Assembly (NCBI RefSeq): GCF_022808715.1
Contig: NZ_JAKZKX010000006.1
Coordinates: 124,001-188,000 of the forward strand
DNA: 64,000 nt
From: Fundidesulfovibrio agrisoli
Lineage (GTDB): Bacteria; Desulfobacterota; Desulfovibrionia; Desulfovibrionales; Desulfovibrionaceae
Direction: 5' to 3'
In this document: positions 23,599 to 32,300 of the stretch, piece after piece
Position numbering within the stretch: position 1 is the stretch's first letter
Layout of the letters: every line of letters begins with the position of its first letter
The notes under the pieces: model-generated
The model's database searches: none
What the model was told of the DNA's origin: nothing
Seen by the model: only the letters and a program-made list of their open reading frames with translations
Made by a program: the position numbers and the translations under genes

Positions 23599-24600
23599 TT
23601 ATCTCCTGGGGCCGCCCTTGCCTTGCAAGAGCGCTTCGGGGTGGCGTTCGAGGGTGTCTGCCAGGGCGCGGATGGACTTGGCCGCGGCGGCCATCTCGTT
23701 CAGGGCCCGGTTGAGGTCCGTGACGGTGGGCGAATCCTGGTTGATGACCTTCTGGATGCTCGCGGTGGCGGTGCGGGCCTCCTTGAGGGTGGCGTTGAAG
23801 TTTTCGATGGTCTTGTCCGCGGCGCTGGCCAGGGAGTCGGCGCGGCGGTCCAGGTTCAGGGCCAGGCTGGAGAAGTGCTGGATGGCCGCATCCAGGTTCT
23901 TGGCCAAGGGGTCGATGCGGGCCTTGAGGTCGGTCATGACCTCGGAGGTCTGGCTCAGGGCCATGTTCACGTTGGCCGGGATCTTCTCGGTCTGGGGGGA
24001 GTTCACCAGCTTCTCCACGCCGGACACGGCGGCCAGGATCTTGTCCACCAGCTCGGTGAGCGGCAGGGAGCGCAGCGTGTTGGAGAACTGCTCGAAGGCC
24101 GAGGGCACGGTGGGTATCTCCGCGTCTCCCTCCTTGCCTTTGAGGTTCGCCGGGGTGTCGGGCATGAAGTCCAGGGATACGGCCAACTGCCCGGTGACGA
24201 AGCTCTGGGTGACCAACTGGGCGCGCAGCCCGATCTTGATGAGCCGGTCCAGGAGCTGGGTGATGTTCTCGCCCGTGACGGTGAGCAGGGTCGCGTTCTT
24301 GGGAGCGCTGCGGAAACTGATCTTGCCGCTTTCGAGCTCGATGTTCACGGGGATGGTGAAGTGCAGGGATTCCGCATTGGCCTGCACCCCGATGCTGGTG
24401 ACCGTGCCCACGGGCACGCCCCGGAACAGCACCGGGGAGCCGATGGAGAGCCCGCTCACGGAGTTGTCGAAATAGAGCACGAACTTGTGCTTCTTGGTCA
24501 GAAACATGCCCGAGCCGAAGGCGGCCACGGCCAGCACCGCCAGGATCAGGGCTCCCAGCACGAACAGGCCGATCATGCTCTTGTTGACTTTGGTGCTCAC
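23599..24600 (-). CDS. mlaD: MlaD/MCE-domain protein
   Basis: This 333-residue protein has one N-terminal transmembrane helix (about 8-32), then an MCE domain with KHKFVLYFDNSVSGLSIGSP followed by VLFRGVPVGTVTSIG (about 36-110). A long helical C-terminal region with amphipathic repeats follows (about 150-330). It should form a hexameric periplasmic ring that binds lipid and docks onto the MlaE/MlaF transporter. The long helical tail exceeds that of E. coli MlaD and resembles longer MCE proteins that bridge toward the outer membrane. It sits between the ATPase gene and the PqiC-like lipoprotein gene. Confidence 0.92.
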   Translation of the reverse strand: MSTKVNKSMIGLFVLGALILAVLAVAAFGSGMFLTKKHKFVLYFDNSVSGLSIGSPVLFRGVPVGTVTSIGVQANAESLHFTIPVNIELESGKISFRSAPKNATLLTVTGENITQLLDRLIKIGLRAQLVTQSFVTGQLAVSLDFMPDTPANLKGKEGDAEIPTVPSAFEQFSNTLRSLPLTELVDKILAAVSGVEKLVNSPQTEKIPANVNMALSQTSEVMTDLKARIDPLAKNLDAAIQHFSSLALNLDRRADSLASAADKTIENFNATLKEARTATASIQKVINQDSPTVTDLNRALNEMAAAAKSIRALADTLERHPEALLQGKGGPRR

Positions 24601-24633
24601 GCGGACGCTTCCTTTTGGCCGTGGGCCGGGCGT

Positions 24634-25401
24634 CTATTCCTTGCCCCTGGTGAGGAAGCGCCTCAGCAGGGGGTCGGTGGTGGTTTCCAGCAGGGTCGTG
24701 GGGTTGCCGCTGGCCGTCATGGTGCGGGTCTCCACGTCCAGGTAGACCGAGTTGCTGCCGATGTCGAAGATGCTGGCCAGCTCGTGGGTGACCACCACGA
24801 AGGTGGCCTTGAGGCTGTCGCGCAGCTCCAGGATCAGTTCGTCCAGCAGGTGCGCGCTCACCGGGTCCAGCCCGGCGGAGGGCTCGTCGAAGAAGAGGAT
24901 GTCCGGGTCCAGGGCCATGGCCCGGGCCAGGCCCGCGCGCTTGCACATGCCGCCGCTGATTTCGGAGGGGTAGAAGTCCTCGAAGCCGGAGAGCCCCACC
25001 AGGGCCAGCTTGAGCGAGGCCAGCTCGCGGATGTCCTTGGCGGGCAGGGAGGTGTACTGCTGCAACGGCAGGGAGATGTTCTCCGCCAGGGTCATGGAGC
25101 TGAACAGAGCCCCGCTCTGGAAGAGCACGCCGGTGCGGCGCAGGATGGCGGAGCGTTTCTCGTCGTCCACGTCCCACAGGCTGCCCTGGCGGTAGGTCAC
25201 GGTGCCCTGGGCGGGCTCCTTGAGGCCCACCAGCACGCGCAGGAGCGTGCTCTTGCCGCAGCCGCTGCCGCCCATGATGATGAAGATGTCGCCCTGCTTC
25301 ACGGTGAAGTTGAGGTCGCGCATGATGACGAAGTCGCCGTAGGCGACGGTCAGGTTGCTGACCTGGATGCGCGGTTCGGTGGTGCCGGCGTCTGCTTGCA
25401 T
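24634..25401 (-). CDS. mlaF: MlaF-type ABC transporter ATPase
   Basis: This 255-residue ATPase has Walker A GGSGCGKST, a Q-loop near LFQSGALFSSMTLAENI, the signature SGGMCKRAGLARAMAL and Walker B DILFFDEPSAGLDP, and an H-loop in VVVTHELASIF. The signature cysteine/lysine variant SGGMxKR is characteristic of the MlaF group. It powers lipid movement with the MlaE permease encoded three bases upstream. Confidence 0.95.
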   Translation of the reverse strand: MQADAGTTEPRIQVSNLTVAYGDFVIMRDLNFTVKQGDIFIIMGGSGCGKSTLLRVLVGLKEPAQGTVTYRQGSLWDVDDEKRSAILRRTGVLFQSGALFSSMTLAENISLPLQQYTSLPAKDIRELASLKLALVGLSGFEDFYPSEISGGMCKRAGLARAMALDPDILFFDEPSAGLDPVSAHLLDELILELRDSLKATFVVVTHELASIFDIGSNSVYLDVETRTMTASGNPTTLLETTTDPLLRRFLTRGKE

Positions 25402-25404
25402 GGC

Positions 25405-26565
25405 CTAGAATCCCAGTATTTCGCAGAGCACGGTCAGCACGGCCGTGGCGATGATGATGCTCATGATGCTGGTGACCACCGCCGAGGTGGTGGCCTGGCC
25501 CACGGCCAGGGCGCTGCGCCCGCAGCGCATGCCCCGGTAGCACCCGGCCAGGGCGATGAGCACGCCGAACACGGTGCTGTGGGTGAGCCCGATCCAGAAG
25601 TTGACCAGCGGCACGGACTGCCAGGTGGTGGTGAGGTACTGCATGGGGTTGATGTCCAGCATGACGACGCCCACGATGAACCCGCCCAGCACGCCCATGA
25701 GGTCGGCGTAGACGCACAGCAGGGGCATCATCAGCACCAGGGCCAGCATGCGCGGCAGCACCAGGAACTCCGTGGGGGAGAAGCCGAAGGTGCGCAGGGC
25801 ATCGATCTCCTCGTTGACCTGCATGGTGCCCAGTTCGGCTGCGAAGGCCGCGCCGGTGCGGCCCGCCATGATGATGCCGGTCATGATGGCGCCCATGACC
25901 CGGACCATGGCGATGCCCACGATGGTGGAGACGTAGATCTGCGCCCCGAACTGGCGCAGCTGGATGGCGCCCACGAAGGCCAGGATCAGCCCCACCAGCA
26001 GGCTGATGAGCGAGACGATGGGCAGCGCGTCCAGCCCGCTCTGCTTGATGAGGGAAAGCAGCTCCGAGCGCTGGAACACGGCCCGGCCGCGGGCCAGGTT
26101 CAGGCAGGCCAGGGTGACGTCGCCCAGAAATTCGGTCAGGCCCTCGAAGCCGTCTCGCACGGAGAGAGCCAGGCCGCCAACGCGCTCCAGGAAGGGCTCG
26201 CTGACGGAGTGGCGGGCCGCGCCCTTGCGCTCGGGCACCTTGGCCGCCAGGTCCAACAGGGCGGCTACGCCCTCGGGCAGGCCGGAGAGGTCGGCCTGGA
26301 CTCCGGTGGCGGCCGCCTTGGCCAGCACGGCGCGCAGGGCGCTCAGGAGCGAGCTGTCCCACCCGGTGACTCCGGAGGACTCGAAGGCCAGGCGCGCGGG
26401 GCGCGGCGTGGCCTCCAGGGCGCGCAGCAGGGCCGCCGGCGAGGCGTCGGGCGCTGGGGCGGGCGAGGTGATGAGCCACGGCCCGGAGAGGGTGGCCAGC
26501 AGCGCCCCGGAGGCGGCGCTCACCCGGCAGGAGGGGGCGGGGCTGTTGGTGTCTGGTCGCTGCAT
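25405..26565 (-). CDS. mlaE: MlaE-type permease with fused N-terminal STAS domain
   Basis: The start at MQRPDTNSPAPSC is supported by AGGA nine bases upstream. The 386-residue protein has an N-terminal STAS-like domain (about 15-110, with RLAFESSGVTGWDSSLLSAL) and a C-terminal MlaE permease domain (about 140-386). Permease signature blocks include IIMAGRTGAAFAAELGTMQV and NEEIDALRTFG. In E. coli the STAS protein MlaB is separate; here it is fused, as in many other bacteria. This is the first gene of the operon, divergent from the EamA transporter gene. Confidence 0.93.
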   Translation of the reverse strand: MQRPDTNSPAPSCRVSAASGALLATLSGPWLITSPAPAPDASPAALLRALEATPRPARLAFESSGVTGWDSSLLSALRAVLAKAAATGVQADLSGLPEGVAALLDLAAKVPERKGAARHSVSEPFLERVGGLALSVRDGFEGLTEFLGDVTLACLNLARGRAVFQRSELLSLIKQSGLDALPIVSLISLLVGLILAFVGAIQLRQFGAQIYVSTIVGIAMVRVMGAIMTGIIMAGRTGAAFAAELGTMQVNEEIDALRTFGFSPTEFLVLPRMLALVLMMPLLCVYADLMGVLGGFIVGVVMLDINPMQYLTTTWQSVPLVNFWIGLTHSTVFGVLIALAGCYRGMRCGRSALAVGQATTSAVVTSIMSIIIATAVLTVLCEILGF

Positions 26566-26742
26566 GTGTTTGGTTCCTGGCAAATCAGCGGCACTCTGGC
26601 AAAAGAGGCTCCAAAGATCAACGGCGCATCCCCATTTGGGAGTTGTTTGAGCCTGAAATGACGGCGGTCTTTACGGAAAGGGGCGCTTGGCATAGGCATG
26701 CCCTTCCGGAGCGCGCGGACGCGCCGGGAAGGGAGGGCTTGG

Positions 26743-27639
26743 ATGGACCGCACCGCCCGGGAGCGCTGGCTTCCCGCCGCCTCGCTGACGCTGGCCATGA
26801 TCCTGTGGGGCAGCTCCTTCATCGCGCTCAAGATCGCCTTCGCGGGGCTGCCGCCGTTCTTCGTCATGTTCGCGCGCATGGCCGTGGCCACGGCCTTCCT
26901 GGCCTGCTTCTACACGCGCTTCCGCAACGTGCGCTACCACGAGGGCGACTGGAGGCTGATCCTGCTCATGGCCGGGTTCGAGCCCTGCCTCTACTTCGTG
27001 TTCGAGGCCATAGCCCTGCTGAACACCTCGGCCTCGCAGGCGGGCATGGTCATGGCCACGCTGCCGCTCATCGCGGCGGTGGCGGCGCGGCTCATCCTCA
27101 AGGAGCGCCTGCACGGGCGCGGGCTGGCCGGGTTCGGCCTGGCCGTCGCCGGGGTGGTGGCCCTGACCCTCTGCGGCAGCCCCAGCGAGCACGCCCCGCA
27201 CCCCGTCCTGGGCAACTTCCTGGAATTCCTGGCCATCTGTTGCGCCTCGGGCTACTTCATAGTGCTCAAGCGCCTGCTGGACCGCTACAACCCCTGGTTT
27301 TTGACCTCCATGCAGGCCGTGGTGGGCATGGTCTTCTTCGCGCCCACGCTGCTGCTGCCCTCGGGGCGGCCCGGGCCGGAGGTCGGTGCGGCCCCCGTGC
27401 TGGCCACGGTCTACCTGGGGCTGGCCGTGACCCTGGGTGCCTACGGCTGTTACAACTACGGGGTGAGCCGCATCCCGGTGAGCCGGGCCTCGGCCTACAT
27501 CAATCTGATACCGGTGATAACCTTGGTCATGGCCTGGCTGTTCCTGGGGGAGAGGCTCTCCCTGGGCGAATACCTGGCCTCGGGGATCGTGGTGGCGGGG
27601 GTGGCGCTCAGCCAGAGCGGAGGCGGGCGGGAAGCCTGA
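26743..27639 (+). CDS. EamA/DMT-family transporter
   Basis: The start MDRTARERWLPAASLTLAM is chosen for its GGGAGG site; an earlier frame start lacks one. The 298-residue protein contains two EamA repeats, about ten membrane helices in total. Family blocks are LWGSSFIALKIAFAGLPP, LLNTSASQAGMVMATLPL and, near the end, RASAYINLIPVITLVMAWLF and LSLGEYLASGIVVAGV. It is an inner-membrane exporter of an unknown small molecule. It is paralogous to the truncated protein at the left edge. Confidence 0.92.
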   Translation: MDRTARERWLPAASLTLAMILWGSSFIALKIAFAGLPPFFVMFARMAVATAFLACFYTRFRNVRYHEGDWRLILLMAGFEPCLYFVFEAIALLNTSASQAGMVMATLPLIAAVAARLILKERLHGRGLAGFGLAVAGVVALTLCGSPSEHAPHPVLGNFLEFLAICCASGYFIVLKRLLDRYNPWFLTSMQAVVGMVFFAPTLLLPSGRPGPEVGAAPVLATVYLGLAVTLGAYGCYNYGVSRIPVSRASAYINLIPVITLVMAWLFLGERLSLGEYLASGIVVAGVALSQSGGGREA

Positions 27640-27679
27640 ACCCCCGGCCCGCCGGAGCGGATTGGAAAGGCGGGGCGGG

Positions 27680-27934
27680 TCAGGAGCGGCGGGCGCGACG
27701 CTTGCGATGGATGTAGAGCACGGCCGCCCCGATCACGAGCAGGATGGCCCAGTGGTGCTGGAAGCTCATGGGCAGGCCGATGCCCGCGGCGGCCAGAGGC
27801 AGGGCCTGGCCGAAGAAGGCGTCGCTGATCATGGGGCCTTCCGGGGCGCAGGGGTGGGGCAGCGCGCCGCCGAGGTGGACCTCGACGATGTAGAGCAGCA
27901 GGAAGCAGGCAGCGAGAATAAGTATCAGAACCAT
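27680..27934 (-). CDS. Small two-helix membrane protein, unknown
   Basis: This 84-residue protein starts MVLILILAACFLLLYIVEV after a GGGAGGTTCACC ribosome site. It has two hydrophobic helices (about 1-20 and 50-72), a middle segment with GPMISDAFFGQALPLAAAG and a basic tail HRKRRARRS. I do not recognise the family. Codon use and the strong SD support it as a gene. It converges on the EamA transporter gene to its left. Confidence 0.65.
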   Translation of the reverse strand: MVLILILAACFLLLYIVEVHLGGALPHPCAPEGPMISDAFFGQALPLAAAGIGLPMSFQHHWAILLVIGAAVLYIHRKRRARRS

Positions 27935-28148
27935 GGTGAACCTCCCGGACGGACCGGACGAGCCCCCCATACTCCCGCCTCGCCGCGGGGCCAACCGCGG
28001 CACCAATTGATTCTTTTCCGTGACATTCGATTGTTGAAGAACCTGCGGCCCCGCTCTTGTTCAGGACCCCGCCCGGTGCTAAAGCTCGAACATACGGCCC
28101 CGGCCGCCTGAGCGGCCGGGGCGCGAACACCCGATCCCGGGAGGGAGT

Positions 28149-29330
28149 ATGGATCCCGCCAATTTCGTATTGGACCTCAAGACGGCGCTGACCCTTCTGG
28201 GCCTGGGCAACCTGATCGCGGGTTTCCTGCTCTGGCTGTCGCGCCGGGGCAAGTACACGGACCAGGCCGCCATGAGCTTCATGCTCGCCAAGGCCCTGCA
28301 AGGGGCGGGTTTCCTCATGCTGGCCTCCGCCGGGCGCAGCGTGGGGGCTCCCGGAGAGGTCGCGGCCAACTCCCTTTGCCTGGGCGGCCTGGCCTTCGAG
28401 AGCCTGGCCATCATGGCGGTCAAGGGAATCAGGTTCCCGGCGGCCACGGGGCTCGCCGGGCTGGGCGCGGCGGCGGCCTTCTGCGTCTTTCTGCTGCCGG
28501 ACACCCAGCCCCTGGCCGCGGGCTACGCCTCCGGCTTCACGGCGCTGGCGCTGCTGCCTGGGCTGTTTGCCCTGTATTTCAGCAGCAGGACCACGCAGTA
28601 CGACGTGGGCCTGGGGTTCGTTTACCTGCTCATCATCGCGGCCTTCTCCCTGCGCGCCTGGCTGAACCTGACAACCCCCTGGGAAACCGGGGAGATGCTT
28701 GGCGTGCCGGCCCCGACGGCCTGGCGCGGCCTGCGCTTCCTGCTCTTCCTCACCGGAACGGTGGGCATCACGCTGCTCTTCCAGGACCGGGCCGATACCC
28801 AGGCCGAGCACAACGTCACCTTCGACGCCCTCACCGGAGCCTTCACCCGCAACTTCTTCCTGGAGGAGACCCAGCGCGCCCTGAACCTGGCCACCCGGCG
28901 CAAGAGCAAGCTGGCCATCCTCCTGTTCGACGTTGACCGTTTCACCGCCGTCAACGACTCCCTCGGCTACCGCAAGGGCGACATGGTGCTCTCCTCCCTG
29001 GCGCAGACCCTGCGCAAGACGCTTAGGCCCTACGACATCCTGGGCCGCACAGGCGGCGGGGGCTTCGGGGCCGTGCTGCCCGACGCCAGCGAGGAGGACG
29101 CGGCGCGCGCCGCCGAGCGCGTGCGCGCGGCCCTGGCCGAATTCGCCAAGGAGGCGCCCGGCGTGCCCGGCTTCACCGTGAGCGTGGGGGTGTGCTCAGA
29201 GGTGCCGGAACCGGGCGCCACGGCCGAGGCCTTCCTGGCCTGCGGGGAGAAGGCCCTGGTCAAGGCCAAGCAGCTGGGGCGCGACCGGGTGGAATATTAC
29301 AGGGACGGCGAGCCGGGGCAGGCCGCCTGA
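28149..29330 (+). CDS. Membrane protein with degenerate GGDEF domain (GGGGF) and intact I-site
   Basis: This 393-residue protein has an N-terminal membrane region of about six or seven helices (about 10-210), followed by a GGDEF-fold domain (about 222-385). The active-site loop reads GGGGF at 302-306, so the two acidic catalytic residues are missing and cyclase activity is not expected. The allosteric motif RxxD is retained as RPYD at 293-296, five residues before the loop. It could therefore be a membrane c-di-GMP receptor, comparable in logic to PelD. The domain is otherwise well conserved (FDVDRFTAVNDSLGYRKGD). There is no EAL or HTH domain. Confidence 0.9.
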   Translation: MDPANFVLDLKTALTLLGLGNLIAGFLLWLSRRGKYTDQAAMSFMLAKALQGAGFLMLASAGRSVGAPGEVAANSLCLGGLAFESLAIMAVKGIRFPAATGLAGLGAAAAFCVFLLPDTQPLAAGYASGFTALALLPGLFALYFSSRTTQYDVGLGFVYLLIIAAFSLRAWLNLTTPWETGEMLGVPAPTAWRGLRFLLFLTGTVGITLLFQDRADTQAEHNVTFDALTGAFTRNFFLEETQRALNLATRRKSKLAILLFDVDRFTAVNDSLGYRKGDMVLSSLAQTLRKTLRPYDILGRTGGGGFGAVLPDASEEDAARAAERVRAALAEFAKEAPGVPGFTVSVGVCSEVPEPGATAEAFLACGEKALVKAKQLGRDRVEYYRDGEPGQAA

Positions 29331-29386
29331 GGCCGGGCCGGAGGGGGCTGGGTTCCATCCCCGGGCGCCGGACGCGCGGCGGCGAG

Positions 29387-29410
29387 GGGCCGCCTCCGTG
29401 GAGGCGGCCC
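29387..29410. terminator. GC hairpin between convergent genes
   Basis: GGGCCGCCTC pairs perfectly with GAGGCGGCCC around a CGTG loop, in the gap between the GGGGF protein gene and hsp20. It has no U tract, but its position and symmetry suggest bidirectional termination. Confidence 0.55.
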
Positions 29411-29434
29411 GGTCATGCAGTGAGGACGCCCCGG

Positions 29435-29896
29435 TCAGGACTCGATGGCGACCGAGGTGGACTTGGAGGGTTCCTTCTTGGGCAGGGTCACGGTGAGCAC
29501 GCCCTTGTCGAACCTGGCCTTGACCCCGTCGTCCTTGACGGCTGACGGCAGGGGGATAGAGCGGAGGAAGCTGCCGTAGCTGCGTTCGATGCGGTGGTAG
29601 TTGTCCTTCTTCTCCTCGTCCTCGAACTTCTTCTCGCCCTGGATGGTCAGCACGTCGTTCTGCAGGGTGACGTTGACATCCTTGGCCTCGAGGCCCGGCA
29701 GTTCCGCCTTGACCTGGATTTCGGAGTCCGTCTCGCTGATGTCCACGACGGGATAGCGCGCTTCCTTGAGGAAGGGCGCGGCCGGGAAGGGGGCGAAGGG
29801 CTCTCGCCAGAAGTCCTCCATGAGGTCGGCGATGCTGGTGGGACGCTTGGTGGCCAGGGACTGTCTGCGCAGGCTGGGCAGGAAATCCTTGAACAT
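29435..29896 (-). CDS. Hsp20 small heat-shock protein
   Basis: This 153-residue protein has an alpha-crystallin domain (about 50-140). Typical blocks are DISETDSEIQVKAELPGLEA, KDVNVTLQNDVLTIQGEKK, NYHRIERSYGSFLRSIPLP and DKGVLTVTLPKKE (the GVLxVxxPK motif). It binds unfolding proteins in the cytoplasm without ATP. AGGAGGTAGCAT precedes the ATG. A vegetative-type promoter lies just upstream, and neither a CIRCE element nor a convincing sigma-32 promoter is visible. Confidence 0.95.
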   Translation of the reverse strand: MFKDFLPSLRRQSLATKRPTSIADLMEDFWREPFAPFPAAPFLKEARYPVVDISETDSEIQVKAELPGLEAKDVNVTLQNDVLTIQGEKKFEDEEKKDNYHRIERSYGSFLRSIPLPSAVKDDGVKARFDKGVLTVTLPKKEPSKSTSVAIES

Positions 29897-29942
29897 ATGC
29901 TACCTCCTGTAATGTATGGGGATATTACGGAAGACTGTACTC

Positions 29943-29970
29943 TATTTAGCATCTCCCCCAGCGCAGTCAA
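29943..29970 (-). promoter_or_regulatory. Sigma-70-like promoter of hsp20
   Basis: Read on the minus strand, TTGACT is followed after 16 bases by TAAATA, about 45 bases upstream of the hsp20 start. The GSCFA gene begins on the opposite strand at 29997, so the region is shared. Confidence 0.65.
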
Positions 29971-29996
29971 CAGTCTTGGATCCCGAAAGGTGGCCC

Positions 29997-31448
29997 ATGT
30001 CCGAAGAATTTGAAATCTACAACGCATACGGGCCGCTGGGGAATCCCCAGGTCAGCCGGTCCTTCACCATCGACGTTCCCGGCTGCGGCCTCGTGGACTC
30101 CCCTTCCGCCGTGTTCTGCAACCTGGGCTCCTGCTTCGCGGCCCATGTGGAGGACGTGTTCCGCCTCTACGGCGTGAACAGCTACTTCCGCACCGAGACC
30201 TGCAAGCATTTCAGCGCGGAGAGCATACTCCACATGCTGGACAGGCTGGCCGGGGGGCACCGGGGCCTCGCTGACGATGAACTCCACGCCTACGAGGACG
30301 AGCTGGGGGGCCTGCGCCCGCTGGGCTACCACTTCCTGGACCGCTTCCACGGGGACAAGGCCGCCCTGGAGGAGCGCCTGGCCTGGCTGGACGCCCAGCT
30401 GCTTGCCAACATCCGCAAGTGCACCCACATGATCGTGACCCTGGGCATCGCCAACGTGGTGCGGCTCAAGGCCACGGGCCAGTGCGTGAACAGGGTCTCG
30501 GGCATGCCCGCCGAACTCTACGACGTGACCCGCCACAGCGTCGACGAGGAGCTTGGCCACCTCCAGGCCCTGGTGGAGCGCGTCAGAGAACTCAGGGGCG
30601 GCTCGCTCCCGGCGATGTTCTTCACCATCTCGCCGCAGCGCTACATGTTCCACCCCCAGTTCGACTTCGACACCCGGGACGACTCCTGCATGGCCCGCTT
30701 CACGGATTCGCCCTACGTGGAGAACTGCGTCTCCAAGGCCACGCTGCGCGTGGCGGTGGACATGCTGCTCAAGGCCAATCCGGGCCGGCCCCTTTACTAC
30801 TTCCCGGCCTACGAGATCGTCATCGACGAGCTGCGCGCGCAGGAGAGCTTCACGGGCAAGGGCTCGGCCTCCGTCACCTGGCCGCTCACGCCCCGGTACG
30901 TGGCCAAGCGTTTCTTCCAGTCCTACTTCTCGCCGGAGTGCCTGCGGCAGATCACCCTGCTGGACAGGCTGCACGTGTTCGCGGCCTCCATGCGCCACCT
31001 GCGGGAGAGCAAGCCCGGCTACGTGCTCAAATGCCTGCGCAGGGACTTCGTGGACGGGCTGGAGGAACTGGGCGCCACCTGGAGGGACTACAACGCGGGC
31101 TATGTGCGCCACCTGCACACCCTGGCAGTGGACCTGGGCTGCCATGACACGGCCCTGAGGGCGGCCCGGGCCTTCTTCCGGGGAGCGGGGACCGTGGCGG
31201 TGTGGGGCGTTTCGGGGTATTACGCGAAATACGTCTCGCCCCTGGTGCGGGCGCTGGGCGGCGAGGTCCGCTTCGTGCTGGCCGACGCCGACCCCGCCAA
31301 GGCCGGGAGCGCGGTGGACGGGCTCACCGTGCGGGAGCCGGGGGCGCTGCGCGAGGCCGAGCCGGACATCCTGGTGGTGGCCTCCTTCAAGCGAGGGGAG
31401 ATCGTGGAGGCGGCCGACGCGCTGGGGCTGGCCGCCAGGATATTCTGA
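29997..31448 (+). CDS. GSCFA-domain protein fused to a Rossmann-like domain
   Basis: The 483-residue protein starts at MSEEFEIYNAYGPLG after AAAGGTGGCCC. Its N-terminal two thirds is a GSCFA domain, named for the motif seen here in NLGSCFAAHVEDVF, with later blocks HMIVTLGIANVVRL, FFTISPQRYMFHP and LYYFPAYEIVIDELR. The C-terminal 100 residues (from about 380) form a Rossmann-like module: TVAVWGVSGYYAKYVSPLVR, VRFVLADADPAKAG and PDILVVASFKRGEIVE. This tail resembles the nucleotide-binding segment of sugar-modifying enzymes. GSCFA proteins are SGNH-like predicted hydrolases often found near polysaccharide genes. The substrate is unknown. Confidence 0.85.
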   Translation: MSEEFEIYNAYGPLGNPQVSRSFTIDVPGCGLVDSPSAVFCNLGSCFAAHVEDVFRLYGVNSYFRTETCKHFSAESILHMLDRLAGGHRGLADDELHAYEDELGGLRPLGYHFLDRFHGDKAALEERLAWLDAQLLANIRKCTHMIVTLGIANVVRLKATGQCVNRVSGMPAELYDVTRHSVDEELGHLQALVERVRELRGGSLPAMFFTISPQRYMFHPQFDFDTRDDSCMARFTDSPYVENCVSKATLRVAVDMLLKANPGRPLYYFPAYEIVIDELRAQESFTGKGSASVTWPLTPRYVAKRFFQSYFSPECLRQITLLDRLHVFAASMRHLRESKPGYVLKCLRRDFVDGLEELGATWRDYNAGYVRHLHTLAVDLGCHDTALRAARAFFRGAGTVAVWGVSGYYAKYVSPLVRALGGEVRFVLADADPAKAGSAVDGLTVREPGALREAEPDILVVASFKRGEIVEAADALGLAARIF

Positions 31449-31501
31449 GGCCCCTCCCGGGGGCAGCCGGGGCCGCATCAAAGCCGAGGAAGGGTGACGA
31501 G

Positions 31502-32209
31502 ATGATCGAAGGACTATCCCCCCATGTGCTGGACCTGCTGTGCCTGGGCCTCTCCATCCTGATGTTCACGTGCTACAACGTGTTCATCTGGTGGAAGCTC
31601 AAGACCGACCCCATCTACACCATCCAGGGCGCGACCAACCTGGCCCGGCGGGCCTGGGTGGTGCAGATCATGGAGGAGAAGAACGACATCCTGGCCGTGC
31701 AGACCCTGCGCAACGCCACCATGGCGGGAACCTTCCTGGCCTCCACGGCCATCCTGCTCTCGGTGGGGGTGCTCAGCCTCACGGGCCAGGCCGACAACCT
31801 GGGCCAGACCTGGCACGCCCTGAACATCCTGGGCTCCACCCAGAAGAACACCCTGGCGCTCAAGCTGCTGGTGCTGCTCATCAACCTGTTCATCGCCTTC
31901 TTCAGCTTCTCCTCCTCCATCCGGCTCTACAACCACGTGGGCTTCATGATCAACGTGCCCTGCGCGGACGGCAACTACAGCACGTCGCTGACCTTCGTGG
32001 CCATGCAGCTCAACCGCGCGGCCCGGCATTTCCACAACGGGATGCTGGCTTTCTACTACCTGGTGCCGCTGATCTTCTGGATCTTCGGGCCGCTGTTCCT
32101 GCTGGGCAGCACCATGCTGATGATCTGCGTGGTCTTTTTCCTGGACAGGACGCCCAAGCTCTACTGCGACTACATCACGGCCTACGAGCAGATGAGCTGC
32201 AAGCTCTAG
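31502..32209 (+). CDS. DUF599 family membrane protein
   Basis: This 235-residue protein has about four transmembrane helices and fits the DUF599 pattern. It starts MIEGLSPHVLDLLCLGLSIL, continues with WVVQIMEEKNDILAVQTLRN, then RNATMAGTFLASTAILL, and ends with a helix pair before TPKLYCDYITAYEQ. AGGAAGGGTGACGAG precedes the ATG. It lies 53 bases after the GSCFA gene on the same strand and may be co-transcribed. No function is established for the family. Confidence 0.8.
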   Translation: MIEGLSPHVLDLLCLGLSILMFTCYNVFIWWKLKTDPIYTIQGATNLARRAWVVQIMEEKNDILAVQTLRNATMAGTFLASTAILLSVGVLSLTGQADNLGQTWHALNILGSTQKNTLALKLLVLLINLFIAFFSFSSSIRLYNHVGFMINVPCADGNYSTSLTFVAMQLNRAARHFHNGMLAFYYLVPLIFWIFGPLFLLGSTMLMICVVFFLDRTPKLYCDYITAYEQMSCKL

Positions 32210-32300
32210 GGGCGCGATTCCGATGAGTTGCGCGCCCTGCGCGTAGGCACGTGTTCGCGGACGCCACTTTGGCGGGTCGGGCGCGAGGCCGCGGGCCGGT

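Noticed and set aside
22952-26479. Open frame of 1175 codons overlapping the Mla-type operon on the same strand
   Set aside because: It is an out-of-frame product of high GC codon bias. Its translation is low-complexity and rich in Arg, Gly and Pro, and it crosses four well-supported genes.
29897-29942. Sigma-32-type or CIRCE control of hsp20
   Set aside because: CCCCATAC on the minus strand resembles a heat-shock -10 box, but there is no -35 partner and it lies too close to the ribosome site. A better vegetative promoter is just upstream.
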